A stretch of DNA of 64,000 nt. Source: Vibrio sp. Isolate34. Lineage in GTDB: Bacteria > Pseudomonadota > Gammaproteobacteria > Enterobacterales > Vibrionaceae. Position 1 is the first letter of the stretch. Every line of letters starts with the position of its first letter. Under the pieces are notes generated by a model that did not search any database, was not told the DNA's origin, and was given only the letters and a program-made list of their open reading frames with translations. The translations under genes were made by a program, and so were the position numbers. Location: NCBI RefSeq assembly GCF_022397915.1, contig NZ_JAKEUO010000005.1:116492-180491 (forward strand), read 5' to 3'. Shown here piece after piece: positions 35,497-44,719 of the stretch.

Positions 35497-36513
35497 ATGA
35501 AAGCTCTGACTAAAACGCTGATTGCTGCTTCCCTCACTGGTCTATTTGCTACTTCAGCAATGGCTGCAGACTTTAAACTTAAGATTCAATCTTCAGATCC
35601 ATCTGGTGATTTGAACTTCAAGGTTCAGCAGAAGTGGGCTGAGCGTGTAGAGACGATGTCTAACGGACGTATCGACATCGACCTTCTGCCTGTAGGCGCT
35701 GTGGTTAAACACACTGAAACGCTGGGCGCGATCAAGATGGGCATCCTTGATGGTCATATCACAGCAACAGGTTACTTCTCTGGTAAAGATCCAGCATTTG
35801 GTCTTATCGGTAACATGGTTGGTGCATGGTCAGACACAACACAACTGCTTCAGTACATGAACTACGGTGGCGGTAACGAGCTAATGACTGAGCTTTACAA
35901 GCCTTATGGCGTTCAGTTCGTTGGTGCTTCAACAACAGGTGTTGAATCTTTCATCTCTAAAAAGCCAATTGACGGTGTCGCGGATCTTAAAGGTCTTAAA
36001 TTGCGTGCGCCTGAAGGCCTAGTACAACAAGTGTTCGCAGCAGCGGGTGCGACTCCTGTAAACCTTCCGGGTTCTGAAGTATTTACCGGTCTAAGCAAGG
36101 GCGTAATTGATGCTGCGGACTACACAGTATTCTCTACAAACCAAAAAGCGGGCATGAACGATATTGCGACACACCCAGTTCAACCGGGTTTCCACTCGTT
36201 GCCACTTATCGATATCTCTGTTTCTCAGAAGAAATGGGACAAGATGCCTGCTGACCTACAAACAATCTTACAAACATCTGTGCGAGACTTCTCTTACGAC
36301 ATGACGACTCAGCTAAAAATGGCTGACCAAGCAGCAGTTAAAGAAGCACAAGCAAACCCAGAAATCACGATTCATGACTGGTCTCAAGAAGAGCGTAAGA
36401 AGTTCCGTGAGATCGCAAAAGGTCAATGGAAAGTATTTGCAGAGCGCTCTGATAACGCACAGAAAGTTTACACCTCAGTTACCGTGTTCCTAGAAGAAAA
36501 CGGCTTACTGTAA
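35497..36513 (+). CDS. TRAP transporter substrate-binding protein (gluconate operon)
   Basis: DctP-type periplasmic receptor, 338 residues. Signal peptide 1-23 (ends SAMAA), mature start DFKLKIQSSDPSGD. The family Arg for carboxylate binding is in GLKLRAPEGLVQQ, and GLSKGVIDAADYT is typical. Operators for the gluconate repressor upstream and gntK/gnd downstream make gluconate or a related sugar acid the likely ligand. A hairpin follows the gene. Confidence 0.9.
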   Translation: MKALTKTLIAASLTGLFATSAMAADFKLKIQSSDPSGDLNFKVQQKWAERVETMSNGRIDIDLLPVGAVVKHTETLGAIKMGILDGHITATGYFSGKDPAFGLIGNMVGAWSDTTQLLQYMNYGGGNELMTELYKPYGVQFVGASTTGVESFISKKPIDGVADLKGLKLRAPEGLVQQVFAAAGATPVNLPGSEVFTGLSKGVIDAADYTVFSTNQKAGMNDIATHPVQPGFHSLPLIDISVSQKKWDKMPADLQTILQTSVRDFSYDMTTQLKMADQAAVKEAQANPEITIHDWSQEERKKFREIAKGQWKVFAERSDNAQKVYTSVTVFLEENGLL

Positions 36514-36533
36514 TTCAAACTTAGCTTATTGAT

Positions 36534-36559
36534 GGGGGAGGGCATTGCTCTCCCGTTTT
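36534..36559 (+). terminator. Intercistronic hairpin after the TRAP receptor gene
   Basis: GGGAG-GGC and GC-CTCCC pair, followed by GTTTTCT. Such partial terminators or stabilising stems often raise receptor levels above those of the permease. Confidence 0.5.
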
Positions 36560-36578
36560 CTCCCAGGAAATTTGGCCC

Positions 36579-37136
36579 ATGACAGACAAAATCCCTCACG
36601 CACCAGCTGAAAACGATGAAAAGCCAAGAAACGGGCTTGATCGTCTTATCATAAAATTCAGCAACTTAGTTAGCTGGTTGTTTATCTTCACTGTATTGAT
36701 TTCATTCTACGAAGTTGTAATGCGCTATGCATTTGACGCCCCAACCACATGGGTGCACGAGACGGCTTCATTTATCGGTGGTTCATTATTCATTATCGGC
36801 GGCATCTATGCTTTCGCGGCTGATAAGCATGTACGTGTTGTTCTTATTTACGATTCAGTATCTAAACAAACACGTAAATATCTTAATCTTGTTCACCACA
36901 TTGTTGGTTTAGCCTTTGCGGGCATGCTCGCTTACGCAGCTTACTTCACTGCAGAAGAAGCGTGGTTTGCACCTTGGGGTGAATTTCGCCTTGAGACATC
37001 AGGCTCTGTATTGAATGCGCCTTATCCTGCGCTGCTTAAAGGTCTGATCTTTGTCGTTTTATGTGTTCTTGTTGTCCAGTTTGTATTGCACCTAATCCAA
37101 GAGTTGATGGGTCTAAGGAAGAATGACGATGTTTGA
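36579..37136 (+). CDS. TRAP transporter small permease (DctQ)
   Basis: 185 residues with four predicted membrane helices (about 28-48, 62-82, 103-124, 148-168). The helix 1-2 segment includes FYEVVMRYAFDAPTTWVHE, the hallmark of DctQ proteins. It pairs with the large permease to form the Na+-driven translocator. Its 3' end overlaps the dctM start by 14 bases. Confidence 0.9.
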   Translation: MTDKIPHAPAENDEKPRNGLDRLIIKFSNLVSWLFIFTVLISFYEVVMRYAFDAPTTWVHETASFIGGSLFIIGGIYAFAADKHVRVVLIYDSVSKQTRKYLNLVHHIVGLAFAGMLAYAAYFTAEEAWFAPWGEFRLETSGSVLNAPYPALLKGLIFVVLCVLVVQFVLHLIQELMGLRKNDDV

Positions 37137-38451
37137 TTTATCTTCTATCGGTATCGCATGGGGCAGTTTGCTCATGCTAGTTATGATGATTGGCTTGCTA
37201 CTTACAGGTATGCAGCTGGCCTTCGTAACAGGCTTCGTGGCGATTTTCTTCACCCTGTGCTGGTTTGGCCCTGATGCTTTGCCTTTGATAGCTAGCCGAA
37301 CTTACAGCTTTGCTTCAGGTTATGTATTCCTCGCCGTCCCAATGTTCGTATTGATGGCAGCCCTCTTAGATCGTTCGGGTATCGCACGAGACCTGTTTGA
37401 TGCCATGAAATCGGTTGGCCGTAAGGTTCGCGGCGGTGTTGCGGTACAAACCTTATTGGTAGCCGTGTTGTTGGCCTCAATGTCGGGTGTTATCGGTGGT
37501 GAAACCGTACTACTTGGTATTCTTGCTCTGCCTCAAATGCTTCGCTTAGGTTATGACCGTAAACTCGCTATCGGTACAACCTGTGCGGGTGGCGCGCTAG
37601 GCACCATGCTTCCGCCAAGTATCGTACTTATCATTTACGGCATGACAGCCAGTGTATCAATTGGTGACCTGTTCAAAGCGTCTTTCTTGCCTGCGTTTAT
37701 CCTTGCGGGCTGTTACATCGGCTACGTATTGATTCGTTGTAAGCTAAATCCGTCTCTTGCGCCTATTCCGAGTGATGATGAGACAGAGGAAGACATCGCT
37801 AATCAACCTAGCTACTTCAAGGCTCTGTTCTTCCCGCTGCTTTCAGTAGCAACCGTTCTAGGCAGCATCTACACGGGTATCGCTTCAGTAACCGAAGCTT
37901 CAGCTTTGGGTGTGGTTGGTATCATGATCAGCGCACTAATCCGTGGTGAGCTGAACTACAACATGCTCAAAGAGAGTGCCATCGCAACGATGCGTACCTG
38001 CGGCATGATCATGTGGATTGGTATCGGGGCAAGTGCTCTGGTTGGTATCTACAACTTGATGGGCGGTATTGATTTTGTTGAAGAAACCATCCTTGCGCTA
38101 AGTGGCGGCAACGCGACAGTAACGCTGTTAATCATGATGGCTATCTTGTTGGTACTTGGTATGTTCCTTGATTGGGTCGGTGTAGCACTTTTAACAATGC
38201 CCATCTTCGTTCCAATCATTACTGGCCTTGGCTTCGACCCAGTTTGGTTTGGTGTTGTGTTCTGTCTAAACATGCAGGTGTCTTTCTTGTCACCACCATT
38301 TGGCCCAGCAGCTTTCTATCTGAAATCGGTAGCGCCAAAAGACATCAGCTTGGGTGAGATTTTCACGTCACTGCTGCCGTTCATTGCACTTCAAGTCCTA
38401 GTTTTAGGCTTAGTTATCGTCTTCCCGCAACTCGCGCTTTGGTGGCAATAA
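37123..38451 (+). CDS. TRAP transporter large permease (DctM)
   Basis: 442-residue DctM/SiaM-type permease with about 12 helices. Family motifs: VFLAVPMFVLMAALLDRSG, GVIGGETVLLGILALPQML, GTMLPPSIVLIIYG and the second-half SPPFGPAAFYLKSV. Two nearly adjacent ATGs (37123 and 37129) could both start translation; AAGGAAG fits the second slightly better. It overlaps dctQ, so the two are translationally coupled. Confidence 0.92.
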   Translation: MTMFDLSSIGIAWGSLLMLVMMIGLLLTGMQLAFVTGFVAIFFTLCWFGPDALPLIASRTYSFASGYVFLAVPMFVLMAALLDRSGIARDLFDAMKSVGRKVRGGVAVQTLLVAVLLASMSGVIGGETVLLGILALPQMLRLGYDRKLAIGTTCAGGALGTMLPPSIVLIIYGMTASVSIGDLFKASFLPAFILAGCYIGYVLIRCKLNPSLAPIPSDDETEEDIANQPSYFKALFFPLLSVATVLGSIYTGIASVTEASALGVVGIMISALIRGELNYNMLKESAIATMRTCGMIMWIGIGASALVGIYNLMGGIDFVEETILALSGGNATVTLLIMMAILLVLGMFLDWVGVALLTMPIFVPIITGLGFDPVWFGVVFCLNMQVSFLSPPFGPAAFYLKSVAPKDISLGEIFTSLLPFIALQVLVLGLVIVFPQLALWWQ

Positions 38452-38458
38452 CAGCAAA

Positions 38459-38551
38459 GGTTCCTGACCGGATTTAGCGTCAGGAACCGAACCGCAACAA
38501 CACAAGTTTAACTATTAGATTCGATTGTCAGCCCCAGTTTTGGTTGGGGCT
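38459..38551 (+). repeat. Two intercistronic hairpins between dctM and gntK
   Basis: GGTTCCTGAC/GTCAGGAACC (38459-38488) and AGCCCCA/TGGGGCT (38530-38551). Neither has a T tract, so they look like RNA-stabilising or processing elements rather than terminators. Confidence 0.6.
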
Positions 38552-38568
38552 TAGGGAAGGCTTGCCTT

Positions 38569-39066
38569 ATGAAAAGCAAAAAAATACTCGTGATGGGCGT
38601 ATCTGGATGCGGAAAAAGCCTGATTGGTAGCCGTATCGCAGAAGCATTAACGCTCCAGTTTTTTGATGGAGATGACTTCCATCCGCAAAGCAATGTAGAA
38701 AAGATGCGTCAAGGTATTCCACTGACAGACGAAGATCGTCAAGGATGGCTGGAAACACTGAACAAGCAATATATCGAACAACCAAGCGCTGTGATCGCTT
38801 GCTCGGCTCTAAAGCCGCAATACCGCGATATTCTGCGCAACAACAACGAAGACTTGGTGATTGTATATCTACAAGGCAGTTTTGATACGATTTGGAATCG
38901 TCACAAAGCGCGTGAAAATCATTATTTTAATGGTCAAGAGATGTTGAAAAGCCAGTTTGAAACCTTGGTTGAACCTGAATTAGATGAAGCGTTATTTGTC
39001 GATATCTCGCAAGATGTTGAGCAAGTCGTAGAAAGTGCACTTAAACAAATTAAGCAGATAGGCTAA
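38569..39066 (+). CDS. gntK: Gluconokinase
   Basis: Phosphorylates D-gluconate to 6-phosphogluconate. 165 residues, standard for the family. P-loop GVSGCGKS at about 10-17, the substrate motif FFDGDDFHPQSNVEKM, GIPLTDEDRQGWL and VIACSALKPQYRD are diagnostic. It starts with ATG preceded by GGGAAGG and lies 3 bases before gnd. The product is used by Gnd next door. Confidence 0.95.
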   Translation: MKSKKILVMGVSGCGKSLIGSRIAEALTLQFFDGDDFHPQSNVEKMRQGIPLTDEDRQGWLETLNKQYIEQPSAVIACSALKPQYRDILRNNNEDLVIVYLQGSFDTIWNRHKARENHYFNGQEMLKSQFETLVEPELDEALFVDISQDVEQVVESALKQIKQIG

Positions 39067-39069
39067 ACC

Positions 39070-40578
39070 ATGACTCAGCTAAAAAATGACATCGCGATGA
39101 TTGGTTTAGGTGTGATGGGCAAAAGCTTAGCGCTGAACCTACTCGACAATGGATTCAACGTTGCGGGTTTTGATTTAAACGCTGACAACATTCAACGTGC
39201 TAATTCAGAAGCGAAGCAGCTTAATGAGTCCTTTGACGGCAAAGGTCAGTTCACTAAAGGAACTAGCCTTGAACATGTATTACAGGGCTTAGCAAAACCT
39301 CGTGTTATCGCGTTATCGGTTCCTGCAGGAAAACCAGTCGATATCGTCGTGAATAATTTGCTCGACGCAGGTTTGGAGAGCGACGATATTGTTATCGATA
39401 CGGGTAACAGCTTATGGACAGATACCGAAACGCGTGAACAGAATTACAAAGGTAAGCTTCGTTTTTTCAGCACCGCTGTGTCTGGTGGTGAAGAGGGGGC
39501 GCGTGTTGGCCCTGCGCTGATGGCGAGTGGTGACCAGTCTGCTTGGCAATATGTGAAGCCAATGTGGGAAGCGATTGCTGCAAAAGTGGATGCGAACGGT
39601 TTACCTGTAGCTCAATTTGAAGCGGGTGAGGCGTGCGCTGCGTATGTTGGCCCTTCTGGCACAGGTCATTACGTTAAGATGGTGCACAACGGTATTGAAT
39701 ACGCCGATATGCAGCTCATCTGCGAAGTGTATCATTTCATGCGTGATGTGCTGGAAATGCCAGCTCAAGAGATCGGTCAAGTCTTTGAACAATGGAATAA
39801 CGGTGTTCTTAATAGTTACCTAATGGAAATCAGCGCCGATATTCTTCAGCAAGACGATATTGTGACTGGGAAGCCATTTGTTGATGTTGTGCTAGATAAA
39901 GCCGGGCAGAAAGGGACTGGATTGTGGACTGCGGTGAATAGTCTACAAGAGGGTTGTCCAACGCCAACTATTGCACAGGCGGTCTATGCTCGTGCGATGA
40001 GTGGTCAAAAATCACAACGTATTCAAGGGAGTCAGCTTCTAAAAGGCAATATTGCGGATGCCAGCCAGTTGGACAAAGCGGAGGTTGTCTCTGAGCTTCA
40101 TGACGCTCTCTACTGTGCGAAGCTGTCTGTCTATGCTCAAGGCTTTGACTTGTTGAAAACAGCGTCAGACAAAGAAGGCTGGAACCTAGACTTCACCCAA
40201 ATCGCTAAGATCTGGCGAGCAGGTTGTATTATCCGTGCTGCTTTCTTGCAAAGTATCACGTCGGCTTACCAACAGAATAGTGAGCTATCGAACCTGTTGT
40301 TTGATGAGGCTTTCATTAAGCAAGTGGAAGAACGTGAGTTGGCTTGGCGTATAGCCGTGGCTAATTCCGCTTTATATGGTGTGCCGATGCCGGGGATCAG
40401 CTCTGCATTAAGTTACTTTGATTCTTTGCGCTGTGAAGTGTTGCCAGCCAATTTACTGCAGGCACAACGGGATTACTTCGGTTCTCACACTTATTCGCGA
40501 GTCGATAGAGATGAGGCTGAAAAGTTTCACGTGACTTGGAGTCAGTCTCCAAGAACGGAAGTTAAAGTTAACACTTAA
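39070..40578 (+). CDS. gnd: 6-phosphogluconate dehydrogenase (decarboxylating)
   Basis: Oxidises and decarboxylates 6-phosphogluconate to ribulose 5-phosphate. 502 residues, about 30 longer than the E. coli enzyme. Coenzyme motif [13 protein letters not shown], catalytic loop SGGEEGARVGPALM, catalytic Lys/substrate motif GHYVKMVHNGIEYADMQL and DKAGQKGTGLWT are intact. Having gnd in a gluconate operon means this cluster sends gluconate into the pentose phosphate pathway; edd and eda for the Entner-Doudoroff route are not in this window. Confidence 0.95.
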   Translation: MTQLKNDIAMIGLGVMGKSLALNLLDNGFNVAGFDLNADNIQRANSEAKQLNESFDGKGQFTKGTSLEHVLQGLAKPRVIALSVPAGKPVDIVVNNLLDAGLESDDIVIDTGNSLWTDTETREQNYKGKLRFFSTAVSGGEEGARVGPALMASGDQSAWQYVKPMWEAIAAKVDANGLPVAQFEAGEACAAYVGPSGTGHYVKMVHNGIEYADMQLICEVYHFMRDVLEMPAQEIGQVFEQWNNGVLNSYLMEISADILQQDDIVTGKPFVDVVLDKAGQKGTGLWTAVNSLQEGCPTPTIAQAVYARAMSGQKSQRIQGSQLLKGNIADASQLDKAEVVSELHDALYCAKLSVYAQGFDLLKTASDKEGWNLDFTQIAKIWRAGCIIRAAFLQSITSAYQQNSELSNLLFDEAFIKQVEERELAWRIAVANSALYGVPMPGISSALSYFDSLRCEVLPANLLQAQRDYFGSHTYSRVDRDEAEKFHVTWSQSPRTEVKVNT

Positions 40579-40587
40579 ACAATGTCT

Positions 40588-40611
40588 AACGCCCTCGCTA
40601 TGAGGGCGTTT
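40588..40611 (+). terminator. Terminator after gnd
   Basis: AACGCCCTC pairs with GAGGGCGTT around GCTAT; the following T tract is short. Confidence 0.7.
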
Positions 40612-40678
40612 GTAATTGTGATGCTATATCAACCTTTTAGTAAATTAGGCTTCAAATTCCAAGTCAGTTGGATACACT

Positions 40679-40690
40679 GTTACCAGTAAC
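40679..40690. promoter_or_regulatory. GntR operator upstream of gntR
   Basis: GTTACCAGTAAC differs from the operon operators (35415, 35440) by one central base. It lies 28 bases before the gntR start, suggesting autoregulation. Confidence 0.8.
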
Positions 40691-40717
40691 ATAACTCAAA
40701 AATAATAATTATTAATT

Positions 40718-41719
40718 ATGTCGAATAAGAAAAAACGTCCTACATTACAAGATGTTGCCAACTTAGTTGGTGTCACCAAGATGACCGTAAGTCGCTGTCT
40801 GAGAGATCCTTCTCAAGTATCAGAAGCGCTACGAGACAAGATCAACGCCGCAGTCGATGAACTGGGCTATATCCCCAACCGTGCTCCAGACATTCTTTCC
40901 AATGCAAAGAGCAACGCGATAGGTGTGCTGGTTCCCTCGCTAACCAACCAAGTTTTTGCTGAAGTTATTCGTGGTATCGAGCAAGTCACCGCACCAGCCG
41001 GCTATCAAACCATGATTGCCCACTACGGCTATAGCGCAGAACTGGAAGAACAGAGTATTGCTTCGCTGCTCTCATACAATGTGGATGCGATTATTCTATC
41101 TGAGAATGTGCATACCGATAGAGCGCGTAAGATGCTACAGACCGCGTCGATTCCTGTGATTGAGATTATGGACTCGGTATCGCCAAGGATTGAACAAGCT
41201 GTCGGCTTTGATAACTTCGAAGCGGCTAGGGCAATGACCAAAACCATGCTCGAACGAGGGCGCACTAATATTGCTTATTTAGCGGCTCGTATGGATGAGC
41301 GTACTCGCTTGAAAATGGCGGGCTATGAACATGCAATGCAAGAAGCCAACAAACCGCCTGTAACACTGCAAACGGAAGATGCTTCTTCGTTCACTTTAGG
41401 TGCAAAGCTTATCGGAGAATTGATAGAGAAACACCCACAGGTGAATGGCATTTTCTGTACGAACGATGACTTAGCGATTGGTGCCTTCTACGAATGTGTA
41501 CGTCGTGGTATTCAAGTACCAGAGCAGATGGCGATTGCGGGCTTCCACGGACACGACATCACAGTGGCGATGACACCTCGTTTGGCCACTGTGGTTACAC
41601 CGAGGGAGCAGATCGGTAAAGTAGCCGCAGAACAAGTTGTGGCGCGTTTAAAAGGCAATCAAGAATGGATTGCGAAGTTAGATCTTGGTTATGAGATTGA
41701 AGTGGGCGAGAGTATCTAA
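40718..41719 (+). CDS. gntR: LacI-family gluconate operon repressor GntR
   Basis: 333 residues. The LacI-type N-terminal HTH with hinge (LQDVANLVGVTKMTVSRCLR, then the YIPNRAPDILS hinge) is followed by a periplasmic-binding-like effector domain. It resembles E. coli GntR strongly (SNAIGVLVPSLTNQVFAEVI). It is expected to bind GTTACCGGTAAC and release on gluconate. The gene lies behind the operon with its own operator and terminator. Confidence 0.93.
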   Translation: MSNKKKRPTLQDVANLVGVTKMTVSRCLRDPSQVSEALRDKINAAVDELGYIPNRAPDILSNAKSNAIGVLVPSLTNQVFAEVIRGIEQVTAPAGYQTMIAHYGYSAELEEQSIASLLSYNVDAIILSENVHTDRARKMLQTASIPVIEIMDSVSPRIEQAVGFDNFEAARAMTKTMLERGRTNIAYLAARMDERTRLKMAGYEHAMQEANKPPVTLQTEDASSFTLGAKLIGELIEKHPQVNGIFCTNDDLAIGAFYECVRRGIQVPEQMAIAGFHGHDITVAMTPRLATVVTPREQIGKVAAEQVVARLKGNQEWIAKLDLGYEIEVGESI

Positions 41720-41761
41720 TCTTCAGTCCGGTCTTGCCCTTTATTGGATTCAAACTAAAAC

Positions 41762-41796
41762 GCCCTTAACGGTAGTGATGTCGTTAAGGGCTTTTT
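41762..41796 (+). terminator. Terminator after gntR
   Basis: GCCCTTAACG pairs with CGTTAAGGGC around a 10-base loop, followed by TTTTT. Confidence 0.85.
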
Positions 41797-41842
41797 CAAT
41801 TTGTTTTTGTGCTTCTAGCTTAAGTGCTTGTAGTAAAGATCT

Positions 41843-42625
41843 TTAGCTCGCTAAAGTTTGAGCATCTTGTTGCTTTAGCACTTTATGGCCATCTTCAGTG
41901 ACGCCACGTTTCCAGTAACTGCTGATGTAGATGTTCTCTTTTTCTACTTCTTTTTCGTTGCGGAAGTATTGTCTTAGCTTGCGCATGCTTTCAAACTCAC
42001 ACGCGGTCCATACTGAAACCTGACCGCCTAACCATTCAATGCTGCGAACGGTTTGTGATAGTGTTTCTTCAGTTTCATCTTCAATCAACCAAGTGATTTT
42101 GATGCCTTCAGGGGCTTCAAGTGTTTGCTTGTCTGCTGCTGAGTTGATTTGAACCACAGCGTGGCCTGTCGCGTTCTCTGGCAGTGACTTTACTTTTGCG
42201 GAAAGCGCAGGCAGTGAAGTCATGTCTGCGACTAAGAAGAACCAATCAGACTCGAGGTTCAGTCCTTGAATTAAACCTGGGCCAGCTACTGAAATAGTAT
42301 CACCCACTTTCGCGCTCATTGCCCATCTTGCAGCAAAACCACACTGCAAATCTTTAGTGATGTGACGAACGAAATCGACTTCGATGAATTGCTCTACTGG
42401 GTTGTACTGACGAATGGTGTAGGTACGCATGGTTGGACGCTCACCTTCATTCAATTGGCTCAAATCAGTGGTGCCTAGTGGCGAGAATAAAAGCTTGATG
42501 TAGCCGCCGGCACATTCTGTTGGGTATTTACTTAATCCCTCACCGCTCAGTGTTATACGCTGCATGTTTGGAGTAATGGTTGAGGTTTGAGTAACGGTTA
42601 ATGTGATAGGGCTAGGCTTGCTCAT
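41843..42625 (-). CDS. Siderophore-interacting protein (ViuB-like ferric reductase)
   Basis: 260-residue cytoplasmic flavoprotein. FAD-binding motif MRTYTIRQY, FVRHITKDLQCGFAARWAM, and a C-terminal NAD-binding-like SIP domain (WTACEFESMRKLRQYFRNE, IYISSYWKRGVTEDGHK). This family removes iron from ferric siderophores by reduction. A Fur box lies about 60 bases upstream, consistent with iron repression. No siderophore receptor or synthesis gene is adjacent, so it acts for a system elsewhere. Confidence 0.9.
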   Translation of the reverse strand: MSKPSPITLTVTQTSTITPNMQRITLSGEGLSKYPTECAGGYIKLLFSPLGTTDLSQLNEGERPTMRTYTIRQYNPVEQFIEVDFVRHITKDLQCGFAARWAMSAKVGDTISVAGPGLIQGLNLESDWFFLVADMTSLPALSAKVKSLPENATGHAVVQINSAADKQTLEAPEGIKITWLIEDETEETLSQTVRSIEWLGGQVSVWTACEFESMRKLRQYFRNEKEVEKENIYISSYWKRGVTEDGHKVLKQQDAQTLAS

Positions 42626-42683
42626 ATAAGGCTCTCTTAGATTTTGATTCCGACATCATAATCCTGAACCAGAAAACACTCAA

Positions 42684-42698
42684 TACTAATAATTATCA
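42684..42698. promoter_or_regulatory. Fur box upstream of the siderophore-interacting protein gene
   Basis: On the minus strand TGATAATTATTAGTA, against 7-1-7 consensus TGATAATnATTATCA: the first half is exact, the second has three mismatches. Function of the downstream gene strengthens the call. Confidence 0.65.
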
Positions 42699-42768
42699 TT
42701 TACTGTAATTTACAGTAAGTGCAATCTAACCAGAATTCATCGATCTGTGTTGGTAAACTCATAGACAA

Positions 42769-42795
42769 AAAGCCCTTTAGAAAACTAAAGGGCTT
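42769..42795 (-). terminator. Terminator after the POT transporter gene
   Basis: AAGCCCTTTAG pairs with CTAAAGGGCTT around AAAA; on the minus strand it is followed by TTTTTGTCT. Confidence 0.85.
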
Positions 42796-42826
42796 GATGT
42801 GTTAGCGCGGTTGAACGTGAGAGTAA

Positions 42827-44305
42827 TTAGCTGTTAGCTTGCTTTAGTTCAACCGTTTCATCAGCGGCTTTTGCTGTTTCTAGCATTTTGCGAATAATGA
42901 ATGATGCTGCCATTGCGATACCGACCATCACTACTGCTAGAACCGTCAGCATTTGGAAGTAATCGCCATAAACCGTTTGAACGATCTCTTGTGTGATCTC
43001 TTGACCTTTCTCAAGTGCAATTGACGTTGAGAATACCGCACCAACAATGCCTGACAATGCCATTGCAACATAGAACATACTTACTGAGAAGTTCTCGATG
43101 CGCTTTGGTGCAACAGATAGTATGAAGGCAACAACCATTGAACCTACAATTACTTCACCAAATGCTAGGAAAAAGTGAATTGCTAGGAACACTTCTGGGC
43201 GAATGACAGAATCCTCACCAACCGTAGTGACTGCCATTGTCAGGATACCGAAAGCGATAGCCGTTAGAATGAATGAGAAACCCACCTTCGTTGCTGTAGA
43301 GAAATTAATGTTTTTCTTTTCTAGGTTAGAAAAGATGCCCGCAATGATAGGGCCTGCAACCATGCACCATAGTGGGTTCATTGCCATTGACGCTTCTGGT
43401 GCAATAGGGATGAAACCAAATAGGTCACCACGCATTGTGTTGATCGCTACCATTGTCATCGACGTCATCATCTGACCGTAGTACACGAAGAAACAGGTGG
43501 TTAGGAAGGTGATGATTAAGATCGTGCCCATTTTCAGCATGTCTGACTTCTTCGATTTCACCATCAAAGAGACAAAGTAGATAATGGCTGCAGCACCGAT
43601 CGCGTAAACGATGTTTTGGCCGATATCCATGTTAGAGAACATGAAAAATACTAAGCCGATCATTGCTGCAGATAAGCCTAGGAAAGCAGCCCAGTTTTTA
43701 GTACTTACAGGTTGTTGATCGATCTCTGCGCTTGCTTCGACAAGGCCTTTGCGAACAAAGAGCATCATAAGCAGCGCAGCACCTGCTAAAATCGCTGAAA
43801 GAAGGAAACCACCTTGGAAACCAACAATAAGCACTAGCATTGGGAATAAGTATTGGCCTAGCAACGCACCAATGTTGTTTACCGAGTAGTTGATAGGGTA
43901 GCAGTTTTCAAAATCTTCTTGAGTTTTGAACGTGCGTTTGTAAAGACTTGGGTAAGAAGGCGACATTAAACCACGTGCATAACTTGCTAAAGCGATACCA
44001 CATAATGCCATCGGCACATTGGTCGCTGCTGCACCGATTACCAGTAAAGCATAACCACTTGCGAAGCCTAAAAAAGCAATGGTTAAAGAACGGTAAGCAC
44101 CTAAAAATTTGTCGGCGATGAAGCCACCTGCGATAGCAAACAGTGGTCCGATTGCAGAGAAAGCACCAACGACCATCATGGTGTCGGCTTCATTGTAGTT
44201 CAGATCTTCAAGGAAGAAACGAGTCAAGATCACCATGACGCCATAGAACGAAAGTCCAAACATCATTTGGCAGAACATCATTGATTTATTTAATCTATTC
44301 CACAT
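42827..44305 (-). CDS. POT-family (peptide/MFS) transporter
   Basis: Inner-membrane symporter of 492 residues with 12-14 predicted helices. The N-terminal FYGVMVILTRFFLEDLNYNE, the FADKFLGAYR-like segment IAGGFIADKFLGAYRSLTIA and the NYSVNNIGALLGQYLFP motif point to the proton-coupled oligopeptide (POT/PTR2) branch of the MFS. The classical ExxER proton motif of helix 1 is not evident, so peptide specificity is uncertain. I use ATG 44305; an in-frame ATG at 44332 adds nine hydrophilic residues. Confidence 0.75.
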   Translation of the reverse strand: MWNRLNKSMMFCQMMFGLSFYGVMVILTRFFLEDLNYNEADTMMVVGAFSAIGPLFAIAGGFIADKFLGAYRSLTIAFLGFASGYALLVIGAAATNVPMALCGIALASYARGLMSPSYPSLYKRTFKTQEDFENCYPINYSVNNIGALLGQYLFPMLVLIVGFQGGFLLSAILAGAALLMMLFVRKGLVEASAEIDQQPVSTKNWAAFLGLSAAMIGLVFFMFSNMDIGQNIVYAIGAAAIIYFVSLMVKSKKSDMLKMGTILIITFLTTCFFVYYGQMMTSMTMVAINTMRGDLFGFIPIAPEASMAMNPLWCMVAGPIIAGIFSNLEKKNINFSTATKVGFSFILTAIAFGILTMAVTTVGEDSVIRPEVFLAIHFFLAFGEVIVGSMVVAFILSVAPKRIENFSVSMFYVAMALSGIVGAVFSTSIALEKGQEITQEIVQTVYGDYFQMLTVLAVVMVGIAMAASFIIRKMLETAKAADETVELKQANS

Positions 44306-44619
44306 TATTTTATTCTCGCATTTTGTAAACATGTAGTGCTATTGCTCTATTGTACTATCATTACTAGTAATATATAAGCTGAAAGATCTCTCCCAAGCAG
44401 AACTTTACTCGATATTCATCTTATTATGAGTCCATGAAAATTTAACACGAGTGAAATTTGCACTATTAAATGTTGCTAGTAGATGCATGGTGGTGTGAAA
44501 TTTAGCCAAATTTGTTTGTAGTTAAGTGACGAACCAATAACGGGAAAGTTAGTAGGAGTCATCGAATAAATGTTTTTAAGTGAGTATCACTTTCAATTGG
44601 CGGCTGAGTTCTCGTTAGT
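44306..44619. other. Intergenic region upstream of the POT gene
   Basis: AT-rich. Contains ATTACTAGTAAT (44360-44371), a perfect 12-base palindrome 55 bases from the start, a possible operator. No gene seen. Confidence 0.4.
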
Positions 44620-44648
44620 AAAAAAGCCAGCTTGGCGGCTGGCTTTGT
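44620..44648 (-). terminator. Terminator after sdaA
   Basis: AAAGCCAGC pairs with GCTGGCTTT around TTGGCG; an A run on the plus strand gives a T tract on the minus strand. Confidence 0.85.
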
Positions 44649-44719
44649 TTTGATATTGAAAACTAAGTTTACAAGAATGCTGTCTCTACAAGGGCTTTCT
44701 GAACTCGTGTTTTTGTCTG

